NCBI GenBank assembly: GCA_019918135.1
Contig: WBZZ01001399.1
Location: 77,501 to 141,500 of the forward strand
DNA: 64,000 nucleotides
Reading direction: 5' to 3'
From: Paulinella micropora
Lineage: Eukaryota; Cercozoa; Imbricatea; Euglyphida; Paulinellidae
Positions 11,314 to 22,439 of this stretch are shown in pieces. Under the pieces are notes generated by a model. That model ran no database searches, was not told where the DNA came from, and saw nothing but the letters and a program-made list of their open reading frames with translations. Made by a program: the position numbers and the translations under genes. The first letter of the stretch is position 1. Each line of letters opens with the position of its first letter.

Positions 11314-11399
11314 TCTTCAATGAAATATCCAAAACACGGTTCTTCAACTCTGGTGTCAGGTCGCCATCTACTTCTATGACTGGCGGTGGTGGGTGTAAT

Positions 11400-14300
11400 C
11401 TAGGGTGAATTAGGGAAAACGACTGGTCGGATTTCTGATAATTGGTTTGCTTGGTCTTGTAATATATTAAGTAAAATTTTCTTTTCTTTTTCTAAATTAT
11501 CTACCTTTTCCGTTAAATGTTGAAAAGCACTGACCAGTATCGGAATAAAACTTGTATATGTTATGCCTTCAAGGTTTTCTTCATCACCTATTTTCATATC
11601 CGTAGTCGTGACAAACTCTGGAAATATTTTTTTTACTTCATCCGCTATAAAACCACAATTCTTACTTTCTTTCTTCTCATCTGTTTTCTAATAATACGAA
11701 CAACAATTTAATTTCATTAGTTTCTCGCAACAGTCGCCATATTCTAATGTCTTCATATCCGCTTTCAATCTCCTGTCTGATGAGTAGCCCCAACCGCCTC
11801 CAACCGCCATGTAACAATAACCGCCCGAAGGTTCTCCATTTGAATTTAAAGTACACCAAGTATAAAGTTGTGCACCACTATGACCAATGAAACCGCGGTT
11901 ATTAGCATTATTACCAGACCTTATTAAAATCATAGGTTCATTAGGAAATCCTGACCTTGTTCCTATTTGAACCGAAGTTGAAGAACAAGACGAAGGAACA
12001 TATAACCCGTCTGAATGTATATGGGTTCGTGTAGCAGAACCTGTTGCTTGAAAGTATATGTTGCCATACTCTTTAATATACATTTCATTTGAGTTTCTCT
12101 TACAAAATACATCGTGGTTATCGTCAGACCACCTTATCCCGCAGGTTGCTGTCGTGCCGTCCGAAAAGTAAATTTGCGAGCCTGTATTAGTCATTGTAAT
12201 ATTTTGAGCCGAACTAACACCAGCATTTGCGGTTATTAAACTACTTGCTGTTATTGCTCCTGTTGTTGTTATAGTGCCCGCATTTTTTATGTTCATTGCT
12301 TCACTAAATGCTATGTTTCCTGCCAGTGCTACTCCCGATTTGTAGTTAAAAGCGAGTTTATCACTCATTTTGTATATTTGAAAGTTTGAGCCTGGGTCGC
12401 TTGATTTCCAGTTAGTGCCATCAAAATAACTATCAAAATTTAAAGAAATGTTGTCTTGACTCCAGTTTAATAATTGGAATGTGTGATAAACGGAATCGTG
12501 AACAAATGCTTGAATGTGCGGACCATTTATATTACCACTTGTTCCATACAATTCTAAGCCCCCTGTCGCACCTGTTCCCTTTGTGATTCTGCCTATTATA
12601 CACGGGACAACTGATGAAGTTGCTAATTTTCCGCTAAATTCTTTCGTCCCTGCCATGGTTCGGTTTCCTGTTAATTTCACATTCTGTCTGTCTAATGTGT
12701 CTACATAACCTTTTGTCGCCCCGTCTGCTGAAGCTGACGGAGTGGCTAAGTTTGTTATGCTTTGGCTTTTCATATCAACTCACGCATTTGCTGTTATCAA
12801 TCCGCTGGCCGTTAATGTGGTTACTGTTAACCCCGCATTCGCTGTTATCAATCCGCTTGCTGTTATTGCTCCGCTTGTTGTTAATGTGTCGCACGTAATA
12901 TTTCTAATCAATGTTATATCATAATTAAAGGTTTCATAATCGAAATACAGACTGGCGATGCGGACTTGGCTTCTAAATGAAGTTCCGCCACTTCCCGCCT
13001 TGTTCGCGACGAATATGATATATCTAGCAGAAGCATTTGAAGCGGGTGTATATGTTTTAGTTGTTTGTGAAGCGTGGGCCCCGTCTGTGAATCCCATAAT
13101 GTGAATGTAATGTTGTCAGTGCTCACTCCCACATACCAAATGCTCGGTGTTGTTTCAATGTAATTAGCAGACGAAGACCTGACATAATATTTTTTTATCC
13201 TGTATACTGCCCCAAAATATATTTTTATGTGTTCGCCCGTGTATGGTGTTCCTCTCCAAGTGTTTGTGTTTGGTGGAACTCTTAAATAAACTCCTGTCAT
13301 GTCGTTGTAGTGTAAGTTGCTCGACCAATAATCGTTTTGGTTGACATTAAAAGCCATATATGCGGGATCGTATCCAGTAGAAGCAGAAGCAACAAAACCA
13401 GCCAAGTTGTTGGATGTCATAGTCTGCGGCCTGAGTACATAGTAAAAAATGAAGCACCCATTTTAATATCGCCCGACATTGTCCAACCCGTTAATGAAAG
13501 GAAAGATAATGACCCAGTGGAATTTACCCAGTTTGTGCCGTTGTATGTTAGTAATTGACCATTTGCGGGTGTCGTTATTACTACATCACTTAAAGCATCT
13601 ATTGATTTATTGCCTAGCCTTGTGTCAAAGTCTGTATTTGCTCTCGCGGTGGTGTAATATAAATTAGTGCCCTCTTTTAAGTCCGCAGCTGATTTAGCTG
13701 TGAGCCGTGTGTCAAAGTCTGTATTTGCTCTCGCTGTCATATAATATAAATTTGTTCCCTCTTTTAAGTCTGCGGTTGTTTTAGCTGTTAGCCGTGTGTC
13801 AAAGTCTGTATTTGCTCTCGCTGTGGTATAGTATAGATTGGTTCCTTCTTTTAAGTCTGCGGTCGTTTTAGCTGTGAGTCGTGTGTCAAACCTTCCATCA
13901 GTATAGTATAAATTGGTGCCTTCTTTTAAGTCAGCGGTTGTTTTAGATGTGAGCCGTGTGTCAAACCTTCCATCAGTATAGTATAGATTAGTCCCCTCTT
14001 TTAAGTCTGCGGTTGTTTTAGCTGTGAGTTGTGTATCAAAGTCTGTATTTGCTCTGGCTGTCGTATAGTATAAATTGGTTCCTTCTTTTAAGTCTGCGGT
14101 TGTTTTAGCTGTTAGCAGTGTGTCAAAGTCTGTATTAGCCGTTGCTGTGGTATAGTATAGATTGGTTCCTTCTTTTAAGTCTGCGGTCGTTTTAGCTGTG
14201 AGTCGTGTGTCAAACCTTTCGTCAGTATAGTATAAATTGGTGCCTTCTTTTAAGTAAGCGGTTGTTCTAGATGTGAGCCGTGTGTCAAAGTCTGTATTTA

Positions 14301-15082
14301 CTCTCGCTGTGGTATAGTATAAATTAGTTTCTTCTTTTAAGTCAGCGGTTGTTTTAGATGTGAGCCGTGTATCAAAGTCTGTATTTGCTCTCGCTGTGGT
14401 ATAGTAGAAATTAGTTCCTTCTTTTAAGTCAGCGGTTGTTTTAGCTGAAGGTCGTGTGTCAAAAGCATCATCAAATGTATCCGTTGTTATGATTGAAGAA
14501 ACCAATATCGTATTTAATAAACTAACTCCTGTTATATTCAAATTCCCTCCCATATTAATGTTGCCAAATTCATCAACATTTATTGGAAATGTTTTATTTA
14601 CCCAGTTTATTGAGTTATATGTAAGATAACTATTAGTGGCTATTGGTGCGGTTATGACTACATCAGAAAGTGTATTGAACCAAGGGCGGTATTCCTCCAT
14701 TTGCCATCTACATCATTATATGTTAAGTATTGCCCGACCGCTGGGGCAGATATGTTAGTGTATATGAGATTGTATAAACTGGTTTGATGCGGATTACTTG
14801 TATTAGAACGGAGTTGAGTTGAGGCTTTAACCTCGTCATTGTCCCTCACTCGTTGTTCTGAATAGTATAATTTTTTTCCCTCTTTGATGTCCGATGTGCT
14901 TTTGGTAGCCAGCATCGCATCAAATCGCCCGTCAGTATAATAAAGATTTATGGGGTCGGCATCTTCTGGCACTCTGTCTGTATTTAAGCCGATAATATTT
15001 GTGTTCGTTAAGTCTAAGTTTTTTGTATCTATACTATCAACAGCCAACTCATTAAGGCCTAAGAGCGTTTTATATTGTGACA
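11400..15082 (-). pseudogene. Phage-like tail-fibre protein with S74 chaperone (fossil)
   Basis: A long fibre-type coding block on the minus strand. N-terminal: a start with 'MSQYKTLLGLNELAVDSID'. Shaft (about 13,580-14,470): around a dozen repeats of the type TTADLKEGTNLYYT...FDTRL, a module familiar from phage and algal-virus fibres. Then a discoidin/F5-8C-like sugar-binding segment (about 12,950-13,420, 'YWSSNLHYNDMTGVYL' and 'EHIKIYFG'), beta-rich repeats, and the start of an S74 intramolecular chaperone ('SSDRRLKADMKTLEYGDCCE'), followed by the coiled-coil end near 11,400. Such fibres bind host surface sugars. Broken, about four to six breaks. Confidence 0.7.
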
Positions 15083-15219
15083 TCGGTATATATATTGGAT
15101 AATAATGAATCCGATTGAAGATTATTTTGGTTAATGTCGAGAGGTAACAGAGAGATTGCCATAAAAAACCTTGAAAAAGCGACTGCAATGAAGAACAATA
15201 TGCGAGGCAAAGAAAGAGT

Positions 15220-15654
15220 GTGAGGGCTAAGGAACTACTCGGAGAGGAAGATGCTAAGAATGTGAAAGAAATGACTGACGACAAAAAGATGGACCACATT
15301 ACTAAGAAGCAGTTGGCTAAGGATATGATAGACGGGACGGATGGCGAGCCAATTGAGGAAAGCAGTTCTGATGAGGAGACGATTGAACAGGACTTCGTAG
15401 ATATTGTTGCCCGACGGGTTGCTGGTATGAAATTAAAGACTAAGCAGAAGAAGGTGAAGAAAGTGGTAAAAAAGAAAGTGGAAGAAGAAAGCGAGGGCGA
15501 CAGCGAAAGCGAAAGTGAGGAAGAAGAGGAAGAACCTAAGCCTAAGAAGGGTAAAGGTAAGAAATCAAACATATCAGTTAATGTTTATAACCAACAACCC
15601 GAGAAACCAAAAAAAGAAAACAATGATACATCTAAAATTTTTCTTAAGTTTTAA
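15220..15654 (+). CDS. Acidic/basic low-complexity protein in Polinton-like block
   Basis: A 144-residue frame, divergent from the fibre gene. It has an acidic N-terminal half, a lysine-rich basic patch (KTKQKKVKKVVKKK), an S/E-rich acidic run, a second K/P-rich patch and a short conserved-looking tail. Such mixed-charge proteins are common as virion or DNA-binding factors, but no family is recognised. No methionine earlier in the frame is better supported, and the 5' end is uncertain. Confidence 0.45.
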   Translation: MRAKELLGEEDAKNVKEMTDDKKMDHITKKQLAKDMIDGTDGEPIEESSSDEETIEQDFVDIVARRVAGMKLKTKQKKVKKVVKKKVEEESEGDSESESEEEEEEPKPKKGKGKKSNISVNVYNQQPEKPKKENNDTSKIFLKF

Positions 15655-15702
15655 TATAATGAGTGAGATAAAAACCTGCCGTTAGATGTTCGTTTACACA
15701 TT

Positions 15703-15828
15703 ATGGATTATTTATACAATCATCGTAGGTATGACTTCAATAGTTGCTATGTGTGTGGATTAACTCTGTGTTTACCTAACAGACAGATTACAGAAATTGA
15801 CGATAGTTTTGATTGGTTTTATATGTAG
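15703..15828 (+). CDS. Very short frame with a CxxC pair
   Basis: A 41-residue frame preceded in phase by 'LPLDVRLHI', an opening that resembles F-box or ankyrin-associated leaders of algal viruses, then 'CYVCG'. It is too short to be sure it is a gene; it may be the remnant of a longer one. Confidence 0.25.
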   Translation: MDYLYNHRRYDFNSCYVCGLTLCLPNRQITEIDDSFDWFYM

Positions 15829-15913
15829 GAGTTTTGTTCTTATTATTGTTTTTAAACTAGAAAAGAAGAAAGAGTAAAATATAAAGATAAAGCATAGGTG
15901 TGATAAGGTATTA

Positions 15914-16198
15914 ATGTCTTCCAATAAATGTGTATATTGTCGCCGTGAAAAGCCTATGTCATTATTCTACGATGGACGACGAACTTACCGTATATGCCTA
16001 CCGTGTAGGGTTAATATCCGAAAACGAAAAGACTTTAAATTTATTCAATACTGTATTCACAACAATATGGCGAGGAGATGTACTTTACGTCAATATCCAA
16101 AATTTGACCCAGTTGTAGATGATGCTTTTATTAACTACCTTGAATATAAAACATTTGGAAGTTGTAGAAAATCAGATTATACCGATCCACTGTTTTAA
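15914..16198 (+). CDS. Small zinc-finger-like protein (Polinton-like block)
   Basis: A 94-residue frame with two CxxC pairs (CVYCRREKP near residue 6 and CLPC near residue 28) around an 'LFYDGRRTYR' segment, then a basic stretch. The pair spacing suggests a single treble-clef or ribbon-type zinc site. It sits directly upstream of the integrase on the same strand, with an AT-rich gap of about 40 bases, and may be co-transcribed with it. Confidence 0.5.
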   Translation: MSSNKCVYCRREKPMSLFYDGRRTYRICLPCRVNIRKRKDFKFIQYCIHNNMARRCTLRQYPKFDPVVDDAFINYLEYKTFGSCRKSDYTDPLF

Positions 16199-16238
16199 GA
16201 ATTATTGAACAAATTATATTATTATTAATATAGGACGG

Positions 16239-17128
16239 ATGGATTACAAACATACAGGAAATATACAAAATACAGGCGATACATCTACCGACGTAGTAGG
16301 TAATGAAGTTGTGGAAGATAAGGATGAACTTGAAAAACAGAAAATTGAAGAGGCTTCTGAAATACACCATCAATCTAAAGCACCTAAAAAATGGAATACT
16401 ATACTAGCCCCTGAGCCTGAACCATTAAGCCAAGTGTTCATTGACTTAATGGATATGTTTAAAATAGCTACTAAGAAAGGAAACAAAAACTACAATTTTG
16501 GTTTAGTGATTATTGATGTTTATTCTCGTCGTGGTTGGATTGAACCGATCAAAAATAAAACAACCAGTGAAGTATTAGAAGGATTAAAGAAAATGACAAA
16601 ACCTAAAAGAATTACATCTGACAACGGCAGTGAATATAAAGGGCAAGTTGCTGAATATTTTAAAGACAACGGAATTGAACATACAACGAACGAAGTTGGC
16701 GACCACCGAACTATGGGCATAGTAGATAGATTTATTAGAACAATAAGGAACGATTTAAATTTTATGTGGAAGTTAATGATGATTTCATTTGGGTTCCTTA
16801 CATTTATGAAATTGTAAATAATTACAACAATACATACCATAATACAATAAAAGCTACACCTATGGAAGTCTATGATGGTAAAAAGAAAAATGATCAAGAA
16901 ATATATAGAGCTGGTCTTATTAATAAATTTCCTAAGAATTCAACCGTAAGAAAAGAACTAGAAAGAACTGTTTTTAGTAAAGGCGATGTTCAGTATTCAA
17001 AAAAAGTATATACAGTCAAAGGCCGGAAAGGTTTTAAGTTTATTTTAAATTCGGATGAGATTGTCAGTCCTCAACAATTATTAAAATCTAAAATGAAAGA
17101 ACAAGCGGAAGAAGTTAAACCTCAATGA
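16239..17128 (+). pseudogene. Retroviral-type integrase, Polinton class (fossil)
   Basis: DDE integrase (rve) core: first aspartate in 'VFIDLMDMF', strand 'GLVIIDVYSRRGWIEPIK', second aspartate in 'ITSDNGSEYKG', and helix 'RTMGIVDRFIRTIRN' in place of the glutamate helix. A C-terminal 'VFSKGDVQYSKKVYTV' stretch, followed by 'KFILNSDEIVSPQQLLK', resembles the SH3/chromo-like tail of Polinton integrases. It inserts viral DNA into the host genome. Broken (about one break). Confidence 0.75.
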
Positions 17129-17277
17129 GCCGACAAAGTAAAGGAAGCAACTAAAGAAAAGAAGACCTGTCACTTATTAAAGTCACTAGATATTAAACCG
17201 GAGAATATCAGGTCAAGTGCTCGTATTAAAAAGAAAAAAGAAATATTAGATTTGTAAGTTATTATCGACTACATACG

Positions 17278-17315
17278 CTTTGCAAGCGTAGCTTTGCAAG
17301 CGTAGCTTTGCAATC
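17278..17315 (+). repeat. Short tandem direct repeat
   Basis: TTTGCAAGCGTAGC is repeated about 2.5 times just after the integrase. A related 'tttgcaaacgtagctttgcaatcg' sits at 10,793 upstream of the MADYK gene, so the motif may be a shared regulatory or recombination site of the virus. Confidence 0.5.
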
Positions 17316-17391
17316 GATAGATGTAATTTAATACCGGAAGCTAAGTCTATTCAATAATATAATTGATAGATAACATAAAGTTTATAATGTT

Positions 17392-17614
17392 TTATTTTTT
17401 GTCTACATCAGCCTGCTTCTTTTCTTCAGCTTTCTTCTTCGCCTCGCGAGAGGCCTTGTTAAAAAACAAAACTGTTTTTACAGTTTTATCTACTTGGTGC
17501 TTATCGCAAACCTTTTCGATGTGGGACAGCTTGGTGGACAACAAAAAAAGAAAAAGATATGATTACCTGAGGAATAGCAGGAGCTGGCTCTTCGGCTTTC
17601 TTCTTCGGAGGCAT
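17392..17614 (-). CDS. Short lysine/alanine-rich protein region
   Basis: On the minus strand a start reading MPPKKKAEEPAPAIP is followed by a K/A/E-rich coding block with 'HIEKVCDKHQVDKTVKTVLFF' and an 'ASREAKKKAEEKKQ' end. A short non-coding stretch with intron-like borders separates the two blocks. Basic and probably nucleic-acid binding; the family is unknown. Confidence 0.4.
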
Positions 17615-17654
17615 CACCTACACACACAAAAGACAAAATTTCTTTTGATAATGA

Positions 17655-17668
17655 GGGGCTTTCGCCCC
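17655..17668. terminator. Hairpin GGGGC-TTTC-GCCCC followed by a T run
   Basis: A five-base-pair GC stem with a TTTC loop and then 'aattttttt'. It resembles the hairpins at 9,200 and 63,447 in the same class of element and could mark a transcript end. Confidence 0.4.
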
Positions 17669-17870
17669 AATTTTTTTGGGATATTATTATTTAATTCAGT
17701 GTTTAAAAACACAGTATATAAGACAGGCTAGTTTTAGACCCTACCTGCCAAGGGGTCATTCCGTGGACATAGGTTGTTGCGATAGTTGTTGTTGTTGTTG
17801 TTGTTGTAGTAGTTGTCGTTGTTGTTGTCGTCTTATCGCTGCTAATATAGCATTATCTAATCTCATTCGT

Positions 17871-18323
17871 TTATTCGTAATACATAGCAAAACAAAATTC
17901 ATTCCGTCTGTCGTGTTTATTCCAGACTTCACATTTAACCCCTTTTAAGAATACAGCTTGTTCTTTGGCTTCCTTTGCGACAGCAACATCTTCTCTCGCT
18001 TGTTTTATTTTTCGAACCTGTTTTTCTATAGCTTTTATTTCTTGGTTATTCTTTTCTTTCTTCTCCTCGAGAGACATTATTTGTTTATCAATTGACTTAT
18101 TTTCTCCAATCAATTTCTCTAATTGTCCTTTTTGAAATAACAAGTCATTTATTTTTCTTCTTTTCTTCACTCTTAATTCTACATCTTCATCTGTCTCAGG
18201 TGTAAAACGGTGGGTGTGATATGGAGTTGTTGACCATTTTTTTTTGTTTTTTTTGTGTGTGAAAGTGATGAAGGTAAGACCGCACTCCCGAATGCATTCT
18301 TGTCGGTGAAGTTTCGCTGACAA
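17871..18323 (-). CDS. Coiled-coil protein, unknown
   Basis: A 150-residue frame. The N-terminal third has C/H residues (HRQECIRECGLTFITFTHKK). From about residue 50 on it is a heptad-rich coiled coil (LLFQKGQLEKLIGENKSI, then K/E-rich helices), and a tail contains 'GVKCEVWNKHDRRNEFCF'. No family is recognised. Its base composition matches the viral block, of which it may be the last gene. Confidence 0.45.
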   Translation of the reverse strand: MSAKLHRQECIRECGLTFITFTHKKNKKKWSTTPYHTHRFTPETDEDVELRVKKRRKINDLLFQKGQLEKLIGENKSIDKQIMSLEEKKEKNNQEIKAIEKQVRKIKQAREDVAVAKEAKEQAVFLKGVKCEVWNKHDRRNEFCFAMYYE

Positions 18324-18340
18324 ATTCTATTTCTATCGAA

Positions 18341-18575
18341 ATGATTTTGACAAGAACGACGGTAATCTCCGCAATTTGTTCAACAAAAACTGTTGGAACC
18401 CTTCAGATTTTGGGCTTCGAGAAAATCTTCTACATTCATCAATTGTTTGAAGAGTTTTTAGCCGTTTTCTATTTCCACTATTTCCTGTCCGTTGTCTTTT
18501 TGTCCCGGCGGGCCGAACGGTGTGTCTCTGTGGTTGTATGTATTGAAAAAGTGTCTTGTAGTGCGAACCTATACT
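18341..18575. other. Spacer with no recognised gene
   Basis: Between the viral block and the microsatellite I see no coding region or repeat. The border of the viral element probably lies here. Confidence 0.3.
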
Positions 18576-18577
18576 AC

Positions 18578-18619
<42 letters not shown>

Positions 18620-18830
18620 GTCTATCTGTCTGTCTGTGTGTGTGTCTATCGGTCTATCTATCTGTCTATCTATCTATCTGTCTATCTGTCTGTCTATCTA
18701 TCTACCATCTATCTAAGCTATCTTACTCTCTGTCTGTCTGTCTGTCTCCGTCTGTGTCTGTCTCTTGTCTGCAAGTGGTCTGTTTGTCTGTCTGTATCCA
18801 TCTATCTCCGAATCTATTTCAGTCTATCAC
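18576..18830 (+). repeat. TCTA/TCTG microsatellite
   Basis: About 250 bases of tetranucleotides, pure TCTA at first, then mixed with TCTG and TGTC units. Confidence 0.9.
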
Positions 18831-18852
18831 TGAATTCTACCATTTATGAGGA

Positions 18853-19746
18853 ATGAGATCAGGGACAAGGGGAGACAGAACAGAAAGAAAACTTTTGTTC
18901 TTTTTTATTAATAGAAAAAAAGAAAAAAGAAAAAAGAAGGGAAGTCTCGATTCGGCAGACAAGGCAACCTTGTTCACGGGGAGTGCCACAACATGTGGTT
19001 GCAAAAAATTCGTGTTTTTGCGGCTGCTAGCTGAACCAGCTGATTCATCTGCGTTGTTCCGTCAATGGCCATTACATAAGTTGGCAGGTGAGTTAATTTG
19101 GCCCATGTCCCAGACTCAGCCACAGTTGGCGTATGTGGAAAACGGATTGTGCGTTTACATGCACAAGGAGCCGGACGTAGCGTACGGAATGCTAGAGAAG
19201 ATATACAGATCATTGAGGGAACAACGGGGTCTATTCGTTCCTTTGAATTTTGACTGGCGTACTATTGATCTGCATACGTACGCAGATGCGGATTTGGGCA
19301 AATGTAAGTTTACACGACGATCTCGCTCCGGTGAGTTGCAGTTACTCACTGGACCGGTGTTCTGGAGTTCGCGTCGGCAGTCGACAGTGGCGATGTCGAC
19401 ACAAGAGTCGGAGACTATAGCGATGTCTTCCGCAGCAAAGAATACGACCGCAATCCAGAAATTTTGCGAAGAGATTGGGATCCCTTTACCGAGACCATCA
19501 ACCGTCTTTGGAGATAATCAGGGATCTATCTTGACTACAACCAATGGATTTGGTAGTCAGAGGTCACGGCATTTGGCCCTGAAGCATCATTACATCGTCG
19601 AGTTGGAGAGGAGTGGGCGGATTACTAGCCGTAAGATCGATTCGGCGGACAATCTAGCGGACGTGTTCACGAAAGCATTGTCAGCACCACAATTTACACG
19701 ACTCGTTGACCAGTTTATGGTCAGACTGCTCGACGAGAGTGAGTAA
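18853..19746 (+). pseudogene. Copia RNase H fragment of a third element (fossil)
   Basis: C-terminal reverse transcriptase/RNase H of a Copia element: 'LHTYADADLGKCKFTRRS' (consensus g.sDaDwag...s.S), 'STVAMSTQESETIAMSSAAK', 'VFGDNQGSILTTTN', 'SRHLALKHHYIVE' and 'DNLADVFTKALS' (consensus D.lTK.L). The upstream domains are missing. It is followed by about 420 bases of spacer and an LTR at 20,166. The RNase H end reads open. Confidence 0.8.
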
Positions 19747-20165
19747 TAAAGTAGCAAATGTCTGATATTTTATTAAAGTAAATACCAGACTTATAACAAA
19801 TGAGCTACTTTATGAGTTGATTGAGATTGACAACGCAAACGGAATGTAATTACTACGACTACGAATGAAGGAAAGCAAAAGGGAAAGCAAACTCCGGGGG
19901 GAGTAAGAAGTACTACTAGCCCACCTAGAAATGGAGTGACTGAGATCAACAAGATATAGTACTAACTATATCAGGAGTAGTGTATCCCAACTCAAGATGG
20001 AGAATGGTTATGGCATGATGAAAGCTAAGGAATTCTCTCTTCAGACGGAACTTGAAGGGCAGAGCGATATCCTGCGAGTGCTCTACATAAAGTGATAAGG
20101 TAGGTACGTTTAGATTGATAAGCTAGGCCATCCAGCGGGCCAGGGGTAATCAATTTCGGGGGGAG
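19747..20165 (+). other. 3' untranslated spacer of the third Copia
   Basis: No gene is present. It ends in a purine tract (TTTCGGGGGGAGTG), which fits a polypurine tract directly before the LTR. Confidence 0.55.
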
Positions 20166-20590
20166 TGTAGGACGCAATATTCCAGATATTCGTTCCTATT
20201 CCTTAACCGATAATGGAATTTGATTACCGGTGAACATTGTGCAAACACAATACTATTACCATTTTATCATTCCGGACCGGACCATTATTAATTACCATTT
20301 AAGGATTGATTCATGTCATTATCCTATATAGTGAGGAGATGTAGCCAACATGATGCACAGTAACACATGAAAGATACGTATAGAGATACACTGTATTACA
20401 GTTAACGCTACGCAGTAGTTTGTTCACTGTCTACAGTGATCCTCAGTCATTATTATATGTTCTAGATGATTTATAATGTGATCATCCCATCTGATTATGC
20501 ATCTGCTTTTCTAACCTTCCGTTCTTCCAATTCGTTGTCATTAAAGCTTGTTCTACATTTGATCCATTGGATTCCGGATACGAATAATGT
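20166..20590 (+). mobile_element. 3' LTR of the third Copia (fossil)
   Basis: It begins TGTAGGACGCAATATTCC right after a polypurine tract downstream of Copia RNase H, as expected for a 3' LTR. The start resembles the LTR start at 862. The end is approximate because an inverted LTR fragment follows. Confidence 0.6.
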
Positions 20591-20596
20591 CCACAT

Positions 20597-20700
20597 CAGA
20601 TTATGCCAGCCCACCCGGTATATAATGGCATTACTCTATGTTCCGGTCTGTTCGGTTATTATTGGCTTGGAGAGTACGGAGTCCCTTCTACGTTAGGTAT
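20597..20700 (-). mobile_element. LTR fragment left of transposon copy A (fossil)
   Basis: About 104 bases from 'tatgccagcccaccc' to 'ttaggtat', repeated in the same orientation, with roughly 15% difference by eye, right of the transposon at 34,807-34,911. The last four bases, GTAT, recur at 34,805-34,808. Confidence 0.6.
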
Positions 20701-21050
20701 AACTAAACATTCGACAATCTTGGGGGTATCCCTTTTTCCGAAATTTTCCATGAAGTATATGGACTTTTTTGAAAACGTGTGGAAATGAAAGGAAATGAAT
20801 TCCCTGATTGCAGAACATATAAAAATAATATTAAAATATGTTTTTATTAATTGTAATACACTTTAACTTCATCTTCAGAGGTGGGCAGGAACCGGTCCGA
20901 TACGGTAATTTTTCTACTTTTTCGTAGTCCCGGCTACCATGAATCTATGATGATAACAATGCCGAACATGCAGAATTTGCTTTTACTGTTTATTCTTGCT
21001 TATATTAAGCATTTTACTATATTAAGACATGGTTTTACCTTCAAAAAATT
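20701..21050 (+). repeat. Left terminal inverted repeat, copy A
   Basis: It matches the complement of 34,445-34,804. The outer 300 bases are almost identical; the inner 50 are diverged but aligned (TTTTACCTTCAAAAAATTC against TTTTACCTACAATAAATTC). It contains the family block GGGGGTATCCC-TTTTTCC. Confidence 0.9.
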
Positions 21051-21084
21051 CTGTTTGCCCGCTGTGACGTACGCTGGTACGTAG

Positions 21085-21115
21085 AGGGGGGAGGGGGGGG
21101 GGGTGGGGGGGGGGG
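21085..21115 (+). repeat. G-run tract inside the left TIR
   Basis: Four or more G runs in 31 bases, capable of a G-quadruplex. Its mirror is the C-rich tract at 34,402-34,442, so both ends carry G runs on the strand that enters the element. Confidence 0.6.
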
Positions 21116-21278
21116 AATGGGTCGGAGGGAGGACGCTTCACATCAGATTCTGGTGCATTATCAGAGTTAAACAAATTTCTAATTTCAGTTTTTAGAAGAA
21201 GCGTTACAGTTGCAGTTGCCCTAGACAAAAACCATTATGAAAAAGTCGGACCCAGAAAAATTCATTCAAAAAAAATAA

Positions 21279-22390
21279 TCACATACGACCACGTCCACGT
21301 CCACGTCCACGTCCACCCGCAGCACGACGTGCGCGGCGACGTCCGCGCAAACGGATTCCTGAGTTACGCATTCTCCAACTTGCGTCGGAGCGATCTGAAT
21401 CATCTACAATATGGATAGCATCATGTTAAGGAGGAGAAGAAGAAGAAGAAGAAGAAGAAGAAGAAGAAGAAGAAGAAGAAGAAGAAGAAGAAGAAGAAGA
21501 AGAAGAAGAAGAAGAAGAAAACTAATACCATGCTTTTCTTCCTCTGAACCAGAAGATCGATCAGACGATGAGTCAGTTGATGAACTGGAAGATGAAGTAT
21601 CAGATAAGTCATCCTCTGAATCTGCCACTGGTTCTGCAGGCTGAGCAGCACCAAGCTCTTCTTCCTCAGGGAACCCACAGTCGCATCGTTCGAAATGGTT
21701 CCACGCTTGTTCAATAAGCTCTGCCTTCTTGAACTGTTTCCGATCGGAGTTTTGCGTTGCAACACCATGCATTCTCATCCATGATTTCAATTCGCTAACT
21801 ACCATCTGCTTGGACGCAAATTGCTTTTTTTCCTCTGACGATCTTAGCAACGTGAGAATTTTCCGCCAAGGCTCAGAAGCATTTCCAAATGCTAAATCCT
21901 GCTCCTGCTTTTCTTCGCTAGTAAGCTGTCTTGCACCACGCCATCTCGGGTGAGCTGGAGGACGTCCTTCATTAACAAAATAAGTGCGTGGTAAGGACAG
22001 CAGCTCTTCATCGGTCAAACGCGTAAGTGCGTTCATTTTCTCCTGTCGTTCTTGAGGCAACTCCATCCAATTTACAGGTAGCTCGTCGATCAATCGAAAT
22101 TCTGCTCTCCATTCCTTGCCTTTTGCATCGACACAGGACATATGAGCAGGACGGCCGGGCAGGCCGCCTTCGAAGTAATCTCCATCCACCTCTACTCTGG
22201 TCAAATTTCCACCTGCTAACATTTCCTCCACATGTGCTCGCTCATCCGGCCCTAGGTATTTAGTAGCCAAAGCACGAATATCCTTCTTCAGGCGCGGATT
22301 GACGAAGTAGCCGACTGGAAGCTTGGGAGGCATGTCGGTCGCTGTCATAAATAGAGAGAGAGATAGATAGATAGAACGAGAGAAAGAGAG

Positions 22391-22439
<49 letters not shown>

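Larger units (their letters stand above)
8935..18340. mobile_element. Polinton-like virus integrant 1 (fossil, incomplete)
   Basis: This block differs from its neighbours in lower GC, densely packed small genes on both strands and virus-type proteins: an A32/FtsK-HerA-like packaging ATPase, a retroviral-type integrase, a phage-like fibre with an S74 chaperone, and small conserved proteins. A second, reversed copy begins at about 60,986. No major capsid protein and no protein-primed polymerase B were recognised, so it is a partial or much-decayed copy, or an unusual lineage. Several genes are broken (about six to eight breaks overall). Terminal inverted repeats were not found; both ends are approximate. 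Confidence 0.75.
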
